Positions 8,491 to 18,328 are shown, counted from the first letter of the stretch. The stretch is 64,000 nucleotides of DNA from JAEUMW01 sp963734295 (GCA_963734295.1 CAVTGS010000012.1:868001-932000); one strand, 5' to 3'. A program made the numbers and translations. Notes: generated from the sequence alone by a model not told the origin.

Positions 8491-9446
8491 CCGGCCCCCG
8501 ACATCTCTTTCATGTGGGGCTCGTTTGCCCGCGCCCGGGCGAGGAATGCGTCGTACGCGCGCGTGAACGCATCGAGCACCTCGAAGTGGGGCAGCGCACC
8601 GGCCGGAAAGACGCTGAAAGTCCAGTTCGGCCGACCTGCGAAGGCACGCTTGTAGCGGTAGTCGACGAAGTCGCCGCGCTCACCGTGCGCCATCCACACC
8701 GGCAGCGCTAGGGATTCGTACAGGCGGGTCACGTCGTTGCTGAAAAGAAACCCGGAGATGAACCAGTAGGGCGCATGCCTCGCGCCGGGCTGGCGCGTGG
8801 TGAGGCAATCGTACTCGAGCAGCCCCTCGTCGATCGCCTTCGAGCCCCACGTCTTCTCGAGAAAAAAGCGGATGCTCGAACGGGTCGTGAGGAGATCGAA
8901 GAATCCCCGGCTCCAGAGCGGAAAGGTGAAGAAACGGCGCAGCAGCGGCATGCCGCGATGGCTCCCCGGCGGTCCGTAGTGCGGCGCCCGGCGATCGAAT
9001 CCGGTAGGACTCACGAGCGCGATGCTGCGAAACGCCCCCGGCGCCTCGACCGCAGCCCGGGCGAGGAACTCGCACGATAGCGAGAGTGCGAGCGCGTCGA
9101 TCGGCGCCGGACCGTGGATGCGGCGGATCTCCTCGACCGTCGCGAGCACGGCGTCGGTCATGAGCCGCGGCGTGTACGCGCGATCGCTGCGCTCGGAAAA
9201 ACCGAAACCCGGCAGGTCCGGCGCGTAGACGGTGCGGGTCGCGCGGTAGTGCTCGTAGAGCGGCCGCACTTCGTACGCCGTGCCGGCCGCGTTGATGCTG
9301 TGGACGAGCAGGAGCGGCGCCGCGCCGGCCGCCCCGCTTTCCTGCGGCGGTTGTGCCACGTAGTAGCGGAGTCGGCCCGCAACGGCATCGAGCGTGCGCA
9401 ATTCGCCCGGGACCGCGGGCGGGAGGGGAACGGTGCGGGCAGTCAC
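8487..9446 (-). CDS. Alpha/beta hydrolase
   Basis: A 319-residue alpha/beta-hydrolase-fold protein. PLLLVHSINAAGTAYEVR forms the first strand and oxyanion region, and PDLPGFGFSER is the usual second landmark. The nucleophile elbow appears as ALSLSCEF, an atypical form of the G-x-S-x-G motif in which both glycines are replaced, with Ser in the expected place. The acid is probably the Asp in HGERGDFVDY and the base the His in GALPHFE near the C-terminus. Substrate is unknown. It converges on the PhoH gene and diverges from the membrane protein gene at 9544. Confidence 0.75.
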   Translation of the reverse strand: MTARTVPLPPAVPGELRTLDAVAGRLRYYVAQPPQESGAAGAAPLLLVHSINAAGTAYEVRPLYEHYRATRTVYAPDLPGFGFSERSDRAYTPRLMTDAVLATVEEIRRIHGPAPIDALALSLSCEFLARAAVEAPGAFRSIALVSPTGFDRRAPHYGPPGSHRGMPLLRRFFTFPLWSRGFFDLLTTRSSIRFFLEKTWGSKAIDEGLLEYDCLTTRQPGARHAPYWFISGFLFSNDVTRLYESLALPVWMAHGERGDFVDYRYKRAFAGRPNWTFSVFPAGALPHFEVLDAFTRAYDAFLARARANEPHMKEMSGAG

Positions 9447-9543
9447 ACGCTCACGTTAGCGGATTCGACCGGGTGCCGTCGAATCACATTCGCGGGCAGG
9501 GGTGCAGTCCCATCCTTGACAGACCGACGCGCGTACCGACACC

Positions 9544-9993
9544 ATGCTGCGCATGTCGTCCGTATTCGACCCGCTGCCGCCCGCCCGGATCGGCCTCCCG
9601 GTGATCGGGAGGTCCCACCTCGGACCGGGGGCGTGGCGCGCGCTGCTCCTCGCGGGCTGCACCATCGCCGCGCTGGGCGCGTATGCGCTCGGGGATCCCG
9701 CCGCGCTGCAGGCGGCGGACCCCGACCTTGCGGTTTTGCTGAGAGGCATGGCCTCGATCAAGGCTGCTCTCGTCGCCGCCGGCCTGGGTGTCTTGTGGTG
9801 GCGCTTCCGCTGGCCCGTCTCGACCGGTGTGGCCGCCGGTTATCTCGCGGGGGCATGGCTCGCGACGGGCGCCGCGATGATGATCTGGCAGCTCACGCTC
9901 ATTGCCGGCGCCGCCGTGATGTTCCATCTCGGAGAGCTCACGCTGCTCGGGCTGGCGTGGTGGGACCACCGCAGGGTCGCGGTCATCGATTGA
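9544..9993 (+). CDS. Small integral membrane protein of unknown function
   Basis: A 149-residue protein with four hydrophobic stretches (around residues 33-50, 70-86, 92-110 and 113-137) and short loops. No catalytic motif or known family was recognised. The ATG at 9544 is followed by a second ATG at 9553 that could equally be used; neither has a strong ribosome-binding site. The last 11 bases overlap the end of the converging pentapeptide-repeat gene. It is probably an inner-membrane protein; nothing in the neighbours indicates its role. Confidence 0.55.
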   Translation: MLRMSSVFDPLPPARIGLPVIGRSHLGPGAWRALLLAGCTIAALGAYALGDPAALQAADPDLAVLLRGMASIKAALVAAGLGVLWWRFRWPVSTGVAAGYLAGAWLATGAAMMIWQLTLIAGAAVMFHLGELTLLGLAWWDHRRVAVID

Positions 9994-10828
9994 CGAGGCC
10001 GCGCGCGCCGTCCTGCCGGGCGGTGCTCAATCCCTTCACGCCGCGCATTTCGGCGCCGGTAAAGTCCGCTCCGGTCAGATTCGCACCGGCGAAGTCGGTA
10101 TCGATCATCTTCGACTCGCCCAGGTTCGCGTTCGTCAGGTTGGCGCCGCTGAAATTGACCGCGCTCAGATTGGCTGCATAGAGATTCGTACCGGTCAGGT
10201 TCGCGCCCGACAGATCCGAAAAGCTGAAGTCCGCCTTCGAGAAATTTGCGCCCGACAGGTCTGCACGGACCAGGCTCGCCGAAATGAGGTTGGCGCGCAT
10301 GAGCCCCATCGATTGATTGCGCATGTCCGCCGCGGCGTCGGCGCCCCTGAAATTGGCGTCCGCCAGGTTCGCGGCGGTGAGATCGCCGATGAGCCGTGCC
10401 CGCGCCAGGTTCGCGTGCCTGAGGTCGGCGCCCTTGAGTTGCGTGGAGAACAGCACGGCTTCGCTGAGATCGGCCTCGCTCAGGTTCGTGCCCTCGGCGA
10501 ACGCGACCGTGAGGTTACAGCGCGACAGGTTCGCGCGAGTGAGATTGCTGTCGTTCAGGACCGCCGCCGTGAGGTTCGCGCCCTTGAAGTCGACCCCCGA
10601 CAGGTCGAGGTCCGAGAGGTCCTTCGAATAGAAGTCGGCGGGACCGCCGGCAGCGGCCGCACGTTCGACCGCCTGCAGCACCTGCGCTCGCGTCAGGCGC
10701 TCGTAACCCTTCGGCGCCTCGGACCCGGCGCGCGGCGCCAGAGCGAGCAGCACCAGCGCCAATACAGCCGGCGCCAGGCGTTCGACGGCCGTGCGCCGGC
10801 AAGCGTCGCAATCGGGATGACTGCCCAT
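9983..10828 (-). CDS. Exported pentapeptide-repeat protein
   Basis: About 281 residues from the ATG at 10828. The N-terminus (MGSHPDCDACRR then a hydrophobic stretch ending near APRAGSEA) looks like a signal peptide or anchor. A short helical region (ERLTRAQVLQAVERA) follows. The rest is nearly uninterrupted A(D/N)LXX pentapeptide repeats (ANLTAAVLNDSNLTRANLSRCNL and onward), which fold into a right-handed quadrilateral beta helix. Such proteins are structural or protein-binding; no enzymatic function can be assigned. An upstream in-frame start extends the frame to 10933 but adds residues before the apparent signal sequence, so the shorter form is preferred. Confidence 0.75.
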   Translation of the reverse strand: MGSHPDCDACRRTAVERLAPAVLALVLLALAPRAGSEAPKGYERLTRAQVLQAVERAAAAGGPADFYSKDLSDLDLSGVDFKGANLTAAVLNDSNLTRANLSRCNLTVAFAEGTNLSEADLSEAVLFSTQLKGADLRHANLARARLIGDLTAANLADANFRGADAAADMRNQSMGLMRANLISASLVRADLSGANFSKADFSFSDLSGANLTGTNLYAANLSAVNFSGANLTNANLGESKMIDTDFAGANLTGADFTGAEMRGVKGLSTARQDGARGLVNR

Positions 10829-11006
10829 GATCCATCGACTTGGTCGCCGCGGTTCGAGCATCGACCGCATGTGCATTCGAACCCCGCCAGTGATTTTGGT
10901 TTCGGCGCCCGGGCGGGCATTTCCGGGCCGCATTCTCAGTGGCCCTTACCAGTGCGCGGGTGCTATATTCGGCGAGGGCTCGGGTCATTCCGGACGGGGA
11001 GAAAGC

Positions 11007-11588
11007 ATGACAGAAACCGGGTACGCGCAGGCCAGCGAGGTGTCCTACCGCCTCGATCAACGGGACGAAGTCGTGTGGGTGAGCGAATCGTGGCTCGGGT
11101 TCGCGGTGGCCAACGACGCCCCCGAGCTCACGCCGGAGCGCGTTCGAAATCAATCGTTGTGGAACTTCGTCGCCGATCCGACGACGGCGCACCTGTACGG
11201 ACAGATTCTGGCGCACGTGCGCCGCGATGAGGTCGTGCGCTTCAGCTTCCGCTGCGACAGTCCCAGCTTGCTGCGGCTCATGGAAATGACGATCCGGCTC
11301 AAGCCCGACCGGCTCGTGGAGTTCGCTACGCGCGCGCTGCGCGTCGAGGAACGCAAACCCGTAATGCTGCTCGCGCGGTCGGCGCCGCGGTCGGAGCGGC
11401 GCCTGGGCGCCTGCGGCTGGTGCAGCCGGATCAAGCTGGGCGAAGACCGCTGGGTCGGGGCGGAGACGGTCGTAAGCGAGCTCAAGCTCTTCGAGCAGGA
11501 GCGGCTTCCGCAACTCGCGCACGGCATCTGTGCCGCCTGCCTCGCCGCCGTCCGGAGAGATCTCGAACGCGGCCCGGGCGGGTACTAG
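11007..11588 (+). CDS. PAS-like sensory protein with C-terminal paired cysteines
   Basis: A 193-residue soluble protein. Residues 10-75 (SYRLDQRDEVVWVSESWLGF, NQSLWNFVADPTT) resemble a PAS fold with the typical question-and-frame pattern. The C-terminal third contains CGWC and ICAAC about 45 residues apart, a likely metal or redox site. No DNA-binding or kinase domain is present. The ATG at 11007 has a GGGGAG ribosome-binding site. It is divergent from the pentapeptide gene and its stop overlaps that of the converging methyltransferase gene by four bases. A one-domain sensor or adaptor is inferred; partner unknown. Confidence 0.6.
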   Translation: MTETGYAQASEVSYRLDQRDEVVWVSESWLGFAVANDAPELTPERVRNQSLWNFVADPTTAHLYGQILAHVRRDEVVRFSFRCDSPSLLRLMEMTIRLKPDRLVEFATRALRVEERKPVMLLARSAPRSERRLGACGWCSRIKLGEDRWVGAETVVSELKLFEQERLPQLAHGICAACLAAVRRDLERGPGGY

Positions 11589-12907
11589 GCCGTGAGCAGC
11601 GTCGGGGCGAGCCCCAGCCGCTCCAGCATCGCCCTGATCTCCTCGACGTAGACCGGATTCATGACGACGACGAAGTCCGGCCGGTATCCTTGCAGGAATT
11701 CCGGGGCCACCACCTGTTGTCCCGTCCCGGGCATATACCGGCCCTGCAGATGGGGGTTGATGTCGACCACCACGTCGATCCCGGCATCGGGCCCGAGCGC
11801 CGTGAGGTAGCCCATGCCCTTGGAGCCGCCGCCCCAGATCACCCCTCTTTTCCCTCCCGACCGCGCCCGCCGGAGCCGCTCTCGCCACGCGACGATCCGC
11901 TCGGCGAAGGCCGATCGGAAGGCAGCGATCGCGTCCTCCACCACCTGCGGCGCTTCTTCCTGCGGCAGTGGCGCAGCGGGAGCTGCGCCCTCGGCCCGGG
12001 GGCGCGCCTCGATGACGAGATACTGGCCCGAGTAGACGAGCTCCAGGTCCAGGATGTCGAAACCGCTGGCGCGGAATGCCCGCGCCAGGGAACCGGCGGT
12101 GAAATAGCCGCAGTGCTCGTAGTAGATGTCCCAGAAGGCGACCTCCCGCAGCACGCGCAGCGCGTCGGGTACCTCGAAGAGCACGACGACGTCGCGGCGA
12201 TCCCCGAGGCTGCGTCGCACCGTGTCCAGGAACGCGGCCACGTCGTGCACGTGCTCGAGCGTGTGGCGGCAGACGATCGCATCGGCCTGCCATGCGTCGT
12301 GGGTGGGCGAATAGTATTCCTGCACCCACTGGATTCGTTGCGCTGCGGGGCCGGTCACCCGCCCCAGGCCGCACCCCGGATCGACGCCGATGCCTTTGCC
12401 GACGCCCTCGGCAATCATCACCTCGAGAAAGTGCCCCTTGCCGCACCCGATCTCCACGACGGTCTTGCCGGCGAGCCCGTAACGGTCGATCCATCGCCGC
12501 GCCAGCCCGCGGGCAAACGTCTGGAAATGCGGAGAGAACCCCTGCGACTCCTCGTGGCGCCCCGCGTAATCGAGCAAGCGGTCGTCGAACTCGGGATTGC
12601 TGATGAAGCCGCACGACCGGCACCAACCGAGCTGCATGTCGCCGGTGGGGTAGCCGAGCGCTTCCTCCCGGCTGTCGAGTACGACCGTGGCGTGAACGGG
12701 AATATCGCGCTGCTCGTGGAAGATCTCGAGGCCGCGGCTGCCGCAGGCCGGGCAGGAGGCGTTGGGGGGCAGACCCTCCAGCACGCGCAGATCCGGCGCG
12801 GTGACGGGCTCTGCGATTCCGTGATCGGTATTCCCCCGGATGCGAAGTGGTTTCACCAGCCGTCCTTCAAAAAAAACGCATGTCCAAGGAACTGACGCCC
12901 GGGTCAT
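11585..12907 (-). CDS. SAM-dependent C-methyltransferase, sugar C-methyltransferase-like
   Basis: A 440-residue protein with the three-part layout of nucleotide-sugar C-methyltransferases. The N-terminal zinc-binding part holds CPACGSRG and WCRSCGF. The central class I methyltransferase domain has the SAM motif VVEIGCGKGHFLEV and the ADAIVCRHTLEHVHD segment. The C-terminal Rossmann-like part has GVIWGGGSKGMGYL. Related enzymes methylate TDP-sugars, but no deoxysugar genes are adjacent, so the substrate is unknown. The ATG at 12907 is chosen for its GAGAGGGG ribosome-binding site; an upstream extension to 13090 has no domain support. Confidence 0.75.
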   Translation of the reverse strand: MTRASVPWTCVFFEGRLVKPLRIRGNTDHGIAEPVTAPDLRVLEGLPPNASCPACGSRGLEIFHEQRDIPVHATVVLDSREEALGYPTGDMQLGWCRSCGFISNPEFDDRLLDYAGRHEESQGFSPHFQTFARGLARRWIDRYGLAGKTVVEIGCGKGHFLEVMIAEGVGKGIGVDPGCGLGRVTGPAAQRIQWVQEYYSPTHDAWQADAIVCRHTLEHVHDVAAFLDTVRRSLGDRRDVVVLFEVPDALRVLREVAFWDIYYEHCGYFTAGSLARAFRASGFDILDLELVYSGQYLVIEARPRAEGAAPAAPLPQEEAPQVVEDAIAAFRSAFAERIVAWRERLRRARSGGKRGVIWGGGSKGMGYLTALGPDAGIDVVVDINPHLQGRYMPGTGQQVVAPEFLQGYRPDFVVVMNPVYVEEIRAMLERLGLAPTLLTA

Positions 12908-13120
12908 GGAACACCCCTCTCTCGCATGATGCCGCACGTCGGGAAGAATGCTCAAGAACATTTTCCGCCGCGCTCGATCGCATGATCGAGTAAACACGTT
13001 GCGGTCCCGTGCCGACTGCCGCTTGCCGGTGGCGCGGCAAGGGCGGGACGGGCCGCGTGATTCCCCCCGCAAACCATCTGCGGGTACCATTTACCCCATC
13101 GTTCATCCCGGAGCCTTGCG
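12908..13120 (+). other. Divergent intergenic region
   Basis: About 210 bases separate the leftward methyltransferase gene from the rightward lipoprotein gene and must hold both promoters. No clear operator, repeat or RNA structure was recognised. Confidence 0.4.
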
Positions 13121-13729
13121 ATGAAATCAGTGCGTCTCGTATTCCTGTTGCTCACCGCTCTCGTGCTCGCTGCCTGCGCCTCCACCACGATCCGCTCGGC
13201 GTGGTTCGATACGACCTTCAAGGGCGGGCCGATGAAGCGCATAGTCGTGGTCGGCGTAGGCGGTCAGGTCGCCGATCGCCGCGTGTTCGAGGATATCTTT
13301 GCGGAGCAACTGCGCGCTGCGGGTGTCGACGGCATCCCCGGCTACACGGTCGCGCCCGACGAGACGCGGATGGACGATGCGGCATTTGCCGCGGCGGTCG
13401 AGCGTACCGGCGCTGACGGCGTCCTCATCGTCCGGCTGCTCGGGGTCGATACCCGGACCCAGGTCTCGACCGCGATGGTTCCCGGCCCCGCGATGTGGGG
13501 TCCGTACGGTGGGTTCTACGGCCCGGTATGGTTTCCGGCGACGCAGGTCAATCAGTACGAGATCGCACGCGTCGAGAGCAGCCTGTACGAGACGAAGACG
13601 CGCCGGATGGTCTGGGCGGCCACCACCGACACCTTCAATCCGTCGACGGTGGCGCGGGAAGCGCCTCGTTTCGCGGAAGTCATCATCGGGCAACTGCGCG
13701 CGCGCGGGCTGATCGCCGGGCCGAAATAG
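13121..13729 (+). CDS. Putative outer-membrane lipoprotein, DUF4136-like
   Basis: A 202-residue exported protein with a lipoprotein signal peptide ending in the lipobox LAAC (cleavage before Cys19). The mature part begins with STTIRSAWFDTTFKGGPMKR, then alternates beta strands (VVVGVGGQ) and helices in the manner of DUF4136-type lipoproteins, which share a nucleotide-free Rossmann-like fold. A glycine/aromatic-rich loop lies in the middle (GPYGGFYGPVWF). No enzyme motif is seen. The efflux operon begins 54 bases later on the same strand, but a functional link is not shown. Confidence 0.65.
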   Translation: MKSVRLVFLLLTALVLAACASTTIRSAWFDTTFKGGPMKRIVVVGVGGQVADRRVFEDIFAEQLRAAGVDGIPGYTVAPDETRMDDAAFAAAVERTGADGVLIVRLLGVDTRTQVSTAMVPGPAMWGPYGGFYGPVWFPATQVNQYEIARVESSLYETKTRRMVWAATTDTFNPSTVAREAPRFAEVIIGQLRARGLIAGPK

Positions 13730-13783
13730 CCGTTCGATTGGGCGCCGCGCCACCCCGGCGGGGCCGTTCCTGGGGAGATCTCG

Positions 13784-15121
13784 GTGGCAGAGTCCGTGGA
13801 CACGCAACAGCCCCAGCGTGTGTCGCTGAGATCGCGGCGCATGGTCACGACGGCAGGGTTGCTCGCGTTTCTGCTGCTCGTGCTGCTGGTCTGGTGGATC
13901 TGGTACCGCGCGAGCCATTCCATCACCGACGACGCCTTCATCGAGTCCGACATGATCGAGCTCGCGCCGCGCGTGGAAGGGCAGATCGCCGAGATGCTGG
14001 TGGAGGACAGCCAGCCCATCGTCCGCGGGCAGCTGCTCGCGCGCATCGATGCGGTGCCTTATCAGCGCAAGGTCGACCAGGCGCAGGCCGCGCTGCAGGT
14101 CGCCGCAGCGGACCACGCGACCGCGGTCGCCGCCTTGGAGCGGCTGGAAGCGCAGGTGCCGCAGCAGATCGCCGCCGCGGAACACCAACTCGCCGTCGCA
14201 CAGAACCAGAGCAAGTCGGCGGCCCACATCCTCACCCAGTCGCGTGCGACGTTCGAGCACGATGTCAGGCTCGCCGAGCAGGGGCTGCAGGCGTCGCAGG
14301 CAAACCTCGACTTCGCGCGGGTGACCGCCGAGCGCTGGAATGCCCTGGTCGAAGATCGTGCCGTGGCGCCGGAAGAGCGCGACGCCAAGCAGACCTCGCT
14401 CGCCAACGCGACCGCGCAGCACGCCCAGGCCACCACCCGGCTCGCCCAGGCGAAGAGCGATCTCGCCCGCGTGAAGTCCGCCGAAGCACTGGCCCTGGCG
14501 GCAGAGCAGCGCGGCCAGGAAGCGCAGGCGCAACTCGCGATCGCGCGCCAGGCGCCGCTCCAGATCGCAGAGGCCAGCCGCAAAGTGGCGGCGGCCGCGC
14601 AGCGGATCGAGGCCGCCCGCGCAGAGCTCGCGCTGCAGCAGACGCAGCTCGGCTATACCGATGTCGTCGCGCCTTTCGACGGCGTCGTCGCGAAGCGCTT
14701 CAAGTTCCGCGGCGACTTCGGCACGCCCGGTGTGCCGATCTTCAGCCTGTACGACACCGAGAATCTCTACGTGACGGCCCATCTGGAGGAGACGAAGCTT
14801 AAAGGCGTGGGCCCCGGTCATCCGGTCGACGTCTCGGTCGACGCGTTCTCGAACTCGTTCCAGGGGCGCGTGCTGTGGGTCGGCAAGGCGACCGGCGCGC
14901 AGTTCGCGCTCATTCCGCGCAACCTCTCGACCGGGGAGTTCACGAAGGTGATTCAGCGCGTGCCGGTGCGCGTCGCGATCGAGCGCGACGATCGCTGGTC
15001 GCAGTTGCGTCCCGGGCTATCGGCTACCGTGGCGATCTCGCATAGCGGACCGAAGGGCGACTCGAGCGCGCAGGGGCCGGCGCCGGGGGACGCGCCCGCT
15101 CCACCGGCGCGGCCTGACTGA
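13784..15121 (+). CDS. HlyD/EmrA-type membrane fusion protein
   Basis: The periplasmic adaptor of a tripartite efflux pump, 445 residues. One N-terminal membrane helix (residues about 22-42) is followed by the biotinyl-lipoyl half DDAFIESDMIELAPRVEGQI, a long coiled coil rich in Ala, Gln and Glu (residues 95-270), the second lipoyl half DVVAPFDGVVAKRFKFRGDF and the beta-barrel domain. The coiled coil is longer than in most EmrA proteins. The GTG start at 13784 has a GGGGAG site eight bases upstream. The MFS gene starts 16 bases after the stop, then an outer-membrane factor, so the three form one operon. Confidence 0.88.
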   Translation: MAESVDTQQPQRVSLRSRRMVTTAGLLAFLLLVLLVWWIWYRASHSITDDAFIESDMIELAPRVEGQIAEMLVEDSQPIVRGQLLARIDAVPYQRKVDQAQAALQVAAADHATAVAALERLEAQVPQQIAAAEHQLAVAQNQSKSAAHILTQSRATFEHDVRLAEQGLQASQANLDFARVTAERWNALVEDRAVAPEERDAKQTSLANATAQHAQATTRLAQAKSDLARVKSAEALALAAEQRGQEAQAQLAIARQAPLQIAEASRKVAAAAQRIEAARAELALQQTQLGYTDVVAPFDGVVAKRFKFRGDFGTPGVPIFSLYDTENLYVTAHLEETKLKGVGPGHPVDVSVDAFSNSFQGRVLWVGKATGAQFALIPRNLSTGEFTKVIQRVPVRVAIERDDRWSQLRPGLSATVAISHSGPKGDSSAQGPAPGDAPAPPARPD

Positions 15122-15137
15122 ACGCGGACCCGCACAT

Positions 15138-16812
15138 ATGCCCGAGGCGCACGCCACACCGACTGCATCGCCGGCCCCCGCGGTGGCAGCGGGCGACGAG
15201 ATCGCGTGGCTCGGGCTCCCGCGCAAGTGGTGGGTGCTGGCGGTCGCCACGCCGAGCGTGGCGCTGGCCGAGGTCGCGTTCACCGCGCTTCTTTTCTCGA
15301 ACATCCAGGTGCTCCAGGGCCTCGACACCGACACCTACGGCTACCAGTGGGCCACGGGTCCGTACGTGGTCCTGCTGGTGATCTGGGCGCTGGTGAGCGT
15401 GCGCCTGGCGGCGAGCTACGGCTCCCAGCGCGTCTTCCTCGCGGGTGCCGTCATGACCGGGCTGGGTTGCGTCGTCGCCTCGTTCGCGGGGTCGCTTGCA
15501 GTGATGGTGATCGGGCGACTTCTCATGAGCGCCAAAGGGCTGGTGTTGTCGGTCGCGCTCTCGCAGATGTGGCTCGCCTTTCCGCGACGCAAGGGGCTCG
15601 CGATGGGTGTCTTCAACGCGGCAACCTACGGCGGCCTCTTCATCGGCGCGGCGGTCGGAGGGTTCCTGGAGTTCCAGACATCGTGGCGCGCCGTTTACGC
15701 GCGTCACCGGCCTCGCCTTCCTCGCGCTCGCCGTGGCGGGCAACCGGGCCTTGATCCGTGACCGCCCGGCGCAGCCGATCCCACTCGAGCTGAACAGGCT
15801 GGAGACGGTGCTCCTCGCGATCGCGCTCGCCGTCGCGGTTTTTCTCGTGTTTCGGGGTTCGTACTACGGGTGGTTCGACTCGAACCTCGTTGCTTTCTCG
15901 ATCGCCGTGGGGGTGGCAGCCTGCGCGGGTTTCGTCTGGGTGGCGCTCACCTCGAACGATCCGCTCGTGAATCTGCGGCTCGGCAACTTCCCCACCCTCG
16001 CGCTCACGCTTCCCGTCATCGCCATCTTCGGCGGCGTCGGCATCGGCATGCTGAACACGCTGCCGAGCTATCTGAATCTGCGCGGCTATCCGAGCGTGGT
16101 CGAAGGGTGGATCGTCTTCTTTCCCGGCGTGGCGATCGTGCTCTCATGCCTCGCTAGCGGCTTCGTGTACGGCCGCAAGTGGACCGTCCTCACGCTCTGG
16201 GCCGGGCTCGCCCTGAACATGATCGGCGGGCTGTGGTTTCTCGAAGCCGATCTCTACACGGCGAAGGAGACGATCGTCGCGATGCTGATCGTCTGGGCGA
16301 TGGGCGCCGGGCTCGTCTTTCCGATGGCGCTGCGGCTCACGTTCTCGGGGCAGGACCCGCCCGCAGTGCGCCAGTTGGCGGGCGTGAAGGTCGCGCTGCG
16401 GTTCGCCGCGACCGTCGTCGGCTCGTTCGCGGCGATCCTCATGATCCAGCGCGGCACCGACACCGGCCAGGATCTACTGCGGCAACAGGTCACCCGCAAC
16501 AATCCCGCCTATGCGCAGATCGTCACGCGGGTCGAGCAGCACGTCGCCTCGCGCGGGAGTCCACCCGCGATGGCCGCCGAACAGGCCAGCAGCATCGTGG
16601 GCGACTGGGTGGCCTACCACGCCCAGATGACCGGCCAGCGCGCCGGACGTCGCTACCTCCTGACGCTGACGGCGGTGGCGCTCGTCCTCGCGCTCTTCAT
16701 TCGCCTGCGGCCCGAAACCTCCATACTCGCCGACGACGCGCACGACCTCGGCTGGAGCTGGGGCAGGCGCGCGGATTCGCGCAGCGTTGCGCCAACGGGA
16801 AGGTCGATATGA
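15138..16812 (+). CDS. DHA2/EmrB-type MFS transporter, one frameshift
   Basis: The inner-membrane proton antiporter of the efflux system, about 557 residues once corrected. The first 190 residues, with several membrane helices, end at TSWRAVYA. One extra C near 15702 then shifts the match from frame 3 to frame 1, where VTGLAFLALAVAGNRALI and the remaining helices run to the stop at 16812. Many exporters of this class have 14 helices; the number here looks compatible. The stop overlaps the start of the outer-membrane factor gene (ATGA at 16809). Since the reading either side is uninterrupted and the operon is otherwise intact, the single indel may be a consensus error. Confidence 0.85.
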
Positions 16813-18245
16813 GGCCATGCCTTGCGGTCTTCATGTCTGCGGGGCTGCTCGCGAGCTGCTCCTTCGCGCCGAAGTACGAGCGCCCACAGACGGACCCGCC
16901 GGCCGCGTGGCGCGTGCCCGACGCCGAGTCCGGTTCGCTCGCCGAGCTGGCGTGGTGGCAGGTCTTTCAGGACGAGACGCTGCAGGATCTCATCCGTATC
17001 GCGCTCGCGGAAAACAAGGACCTGCAGATCGCCGTGACGCGCATCGCGCAGGCCCGGGCCGAGGCAGGCATCGTGAGCGCGGCGCTGTTTCCGCAGATCG
17101 GCGCGAGCGGATCGGCCGCGCGGGAGAAGTATTCGGAGCGGACCTATCCGCAATTGCGCGCGCCGTTCACGAACAACACTTTCTCTCTCGGCGCCGATGC
17201 CGCCTTCGAATTGGATCTCTGGGGACGACTGCGCAACGCAGCCGACGCCGCGCGCGCGAATCTGCTCGCGACGGAGGACGCGCAACGCACCGTGCTGATC
17301 ACGCTCGTGAGCGATGTCGCCCAGGCCTATTTCGAGCTGCGGGCGCTCGACCAGAATCTCGAGATTGCGCTGCGCACGCGCGACGTTCGCGGCGAGTCGC
17401 TGCGCATCGTGAGGAGTCGCTACGATCGCGGCATCGCAGCCGAGCTCGATCTCGCCCAGGCGCAGCGGCAGTACGAAGGAGCCGTCGCCGCGATCCCCCT
17501 GCTCGAGAAACGGATCGCGGAGACCGAGAACCGGCTCTCGATCCTGCTCGGTCGCAATCCCGGTGCGGTCGCCCGCGGCATCGCGCTGGCGCAGCAGCCC
17601 GTGCCGCCGGACGTGCCCGCGGGTCTGCCGTCCGCGCTGCTCGAGCAACGGCCCGATCTGCGCGCGGCCGAGCAGCGCATCGTCCAGGCCAACGCGCGCA
17701 TCGGCGAAGCGCGCGCGCTGTATTTTCCGCGCATCGCGCTGACCGGCAGCTACGGCTATTCGAGCAAATCGCTGTCCGATCTGTTCTCGGGCCCGGCGCG
17801 TGTCTGGCAGGGCGCCGCGGGTTTCACGGTTCCGATCTTCGACGCCGGGCGCATCGGCGCGACCGTGGATCTCGCAAAGGCGCAGCAGGAAGAGGCGATC
17901 CTCCGTTACCAACAATCGGTGCAGCAGGCGTTTCGCGAAGTCGACGACGCGCTGATCGCATACCGGAAGACGCGCGAATCGCGCGACGCGCAGGTGCGGC
18001 TCGTGGACGCCGCACAGCGGACGTTCGCCGCCGCCGAGAAGCGCTACCTGCACGGCGTGTCGAGCTACATCGAGGTGCTCGACGCGCAGCGTGAGCTCTT
18101 CAACGCGGAGCTCGCCCTGACGCAAACGCAGTTGGGGGAGCTCGTCGCCGTCGTGCAGCTCTACAAGGCGCTCGGCGGCGGATGGTCGCCGGAACCGGAG
18201 GCGCCCGTCACCGCTGCCGTGGAGGCCGCGACCCCCACGCAATGA
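16809..18245 (+). CDS. Outer-membrane efflux lipoprotein, NodT/OprM family
   Basis: A 478-residue TolC-type outer-membrane channel that completes the efflux pump. It carries a lipoprotein signal with lipobox LLASC, placing Cys at about position 17. The FAPKYERPQ, ELAWWQVFQDE and FELDLWGRLRN segments are hallmarks of the NodT family. Two internally repeated OEP domains follow, the second with ALLEQRPDLRAAEQRI and ARIGEARALYFPRI. Length and motifs are normal and no defects are seen. Substrate cannot be told from the sequence; hydrophobic drugs or fatty acids are usual for this pump type. Confidence 0.9.
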   Translation: MRPCLAVFMSAGLLASCSFAPKYERPQTDPPAAWRVPDAESGSLAELAWWQVFQDETLQDLIRIALAENKDLQIAVTRIAQARAEAGIVSAALFPQIGASGSAAREKYSERTYPQLRAPFTNNTFSLGADAAFELDLWGRLRNAADAARANLLATEDAQRTVLITLVSDVAQAYFELRALDQNLEIALRTRDVRGESLRIVRSRYDRGIAAELDLAQAQRQYEGAVAAIPLLEKRIAETENRLSILLGRNPGAVARGIALAQQPVPPDVPAGLPSALLEQRPDLRAAEQRIVQANARIGEARALYFPRIALTGSYGYSSKSLSDLFSGPARVWQGAAGFTVPIFDAGRIGATVDLAKAQQEEAILRYQQSVQQAFREVDDALIAYRKTRESRDAQVRLVDAAQRTFAAAEKRYLHGVSSYIEVLDAQRELFNAELALTQTQLGELVAVVQLYKALGGGWSPEPEAPVTAAVEAATPTQ

Positions 18246-18328
18246 GGCGCGTTGCCCTCGACGGCTGACCCCGGGCGCTTTCCGGGAGTTAACAGGCTGA
18301 ATCGCAACCAACGCACAGGAGACCGAGT

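Noticed and set aside
10313..11230. Plus-strand 305-codon frame over the pentapeptide gene
   Set aside because: Antisense to the A(D/N)LXX repeats, which create a periodic shadow.
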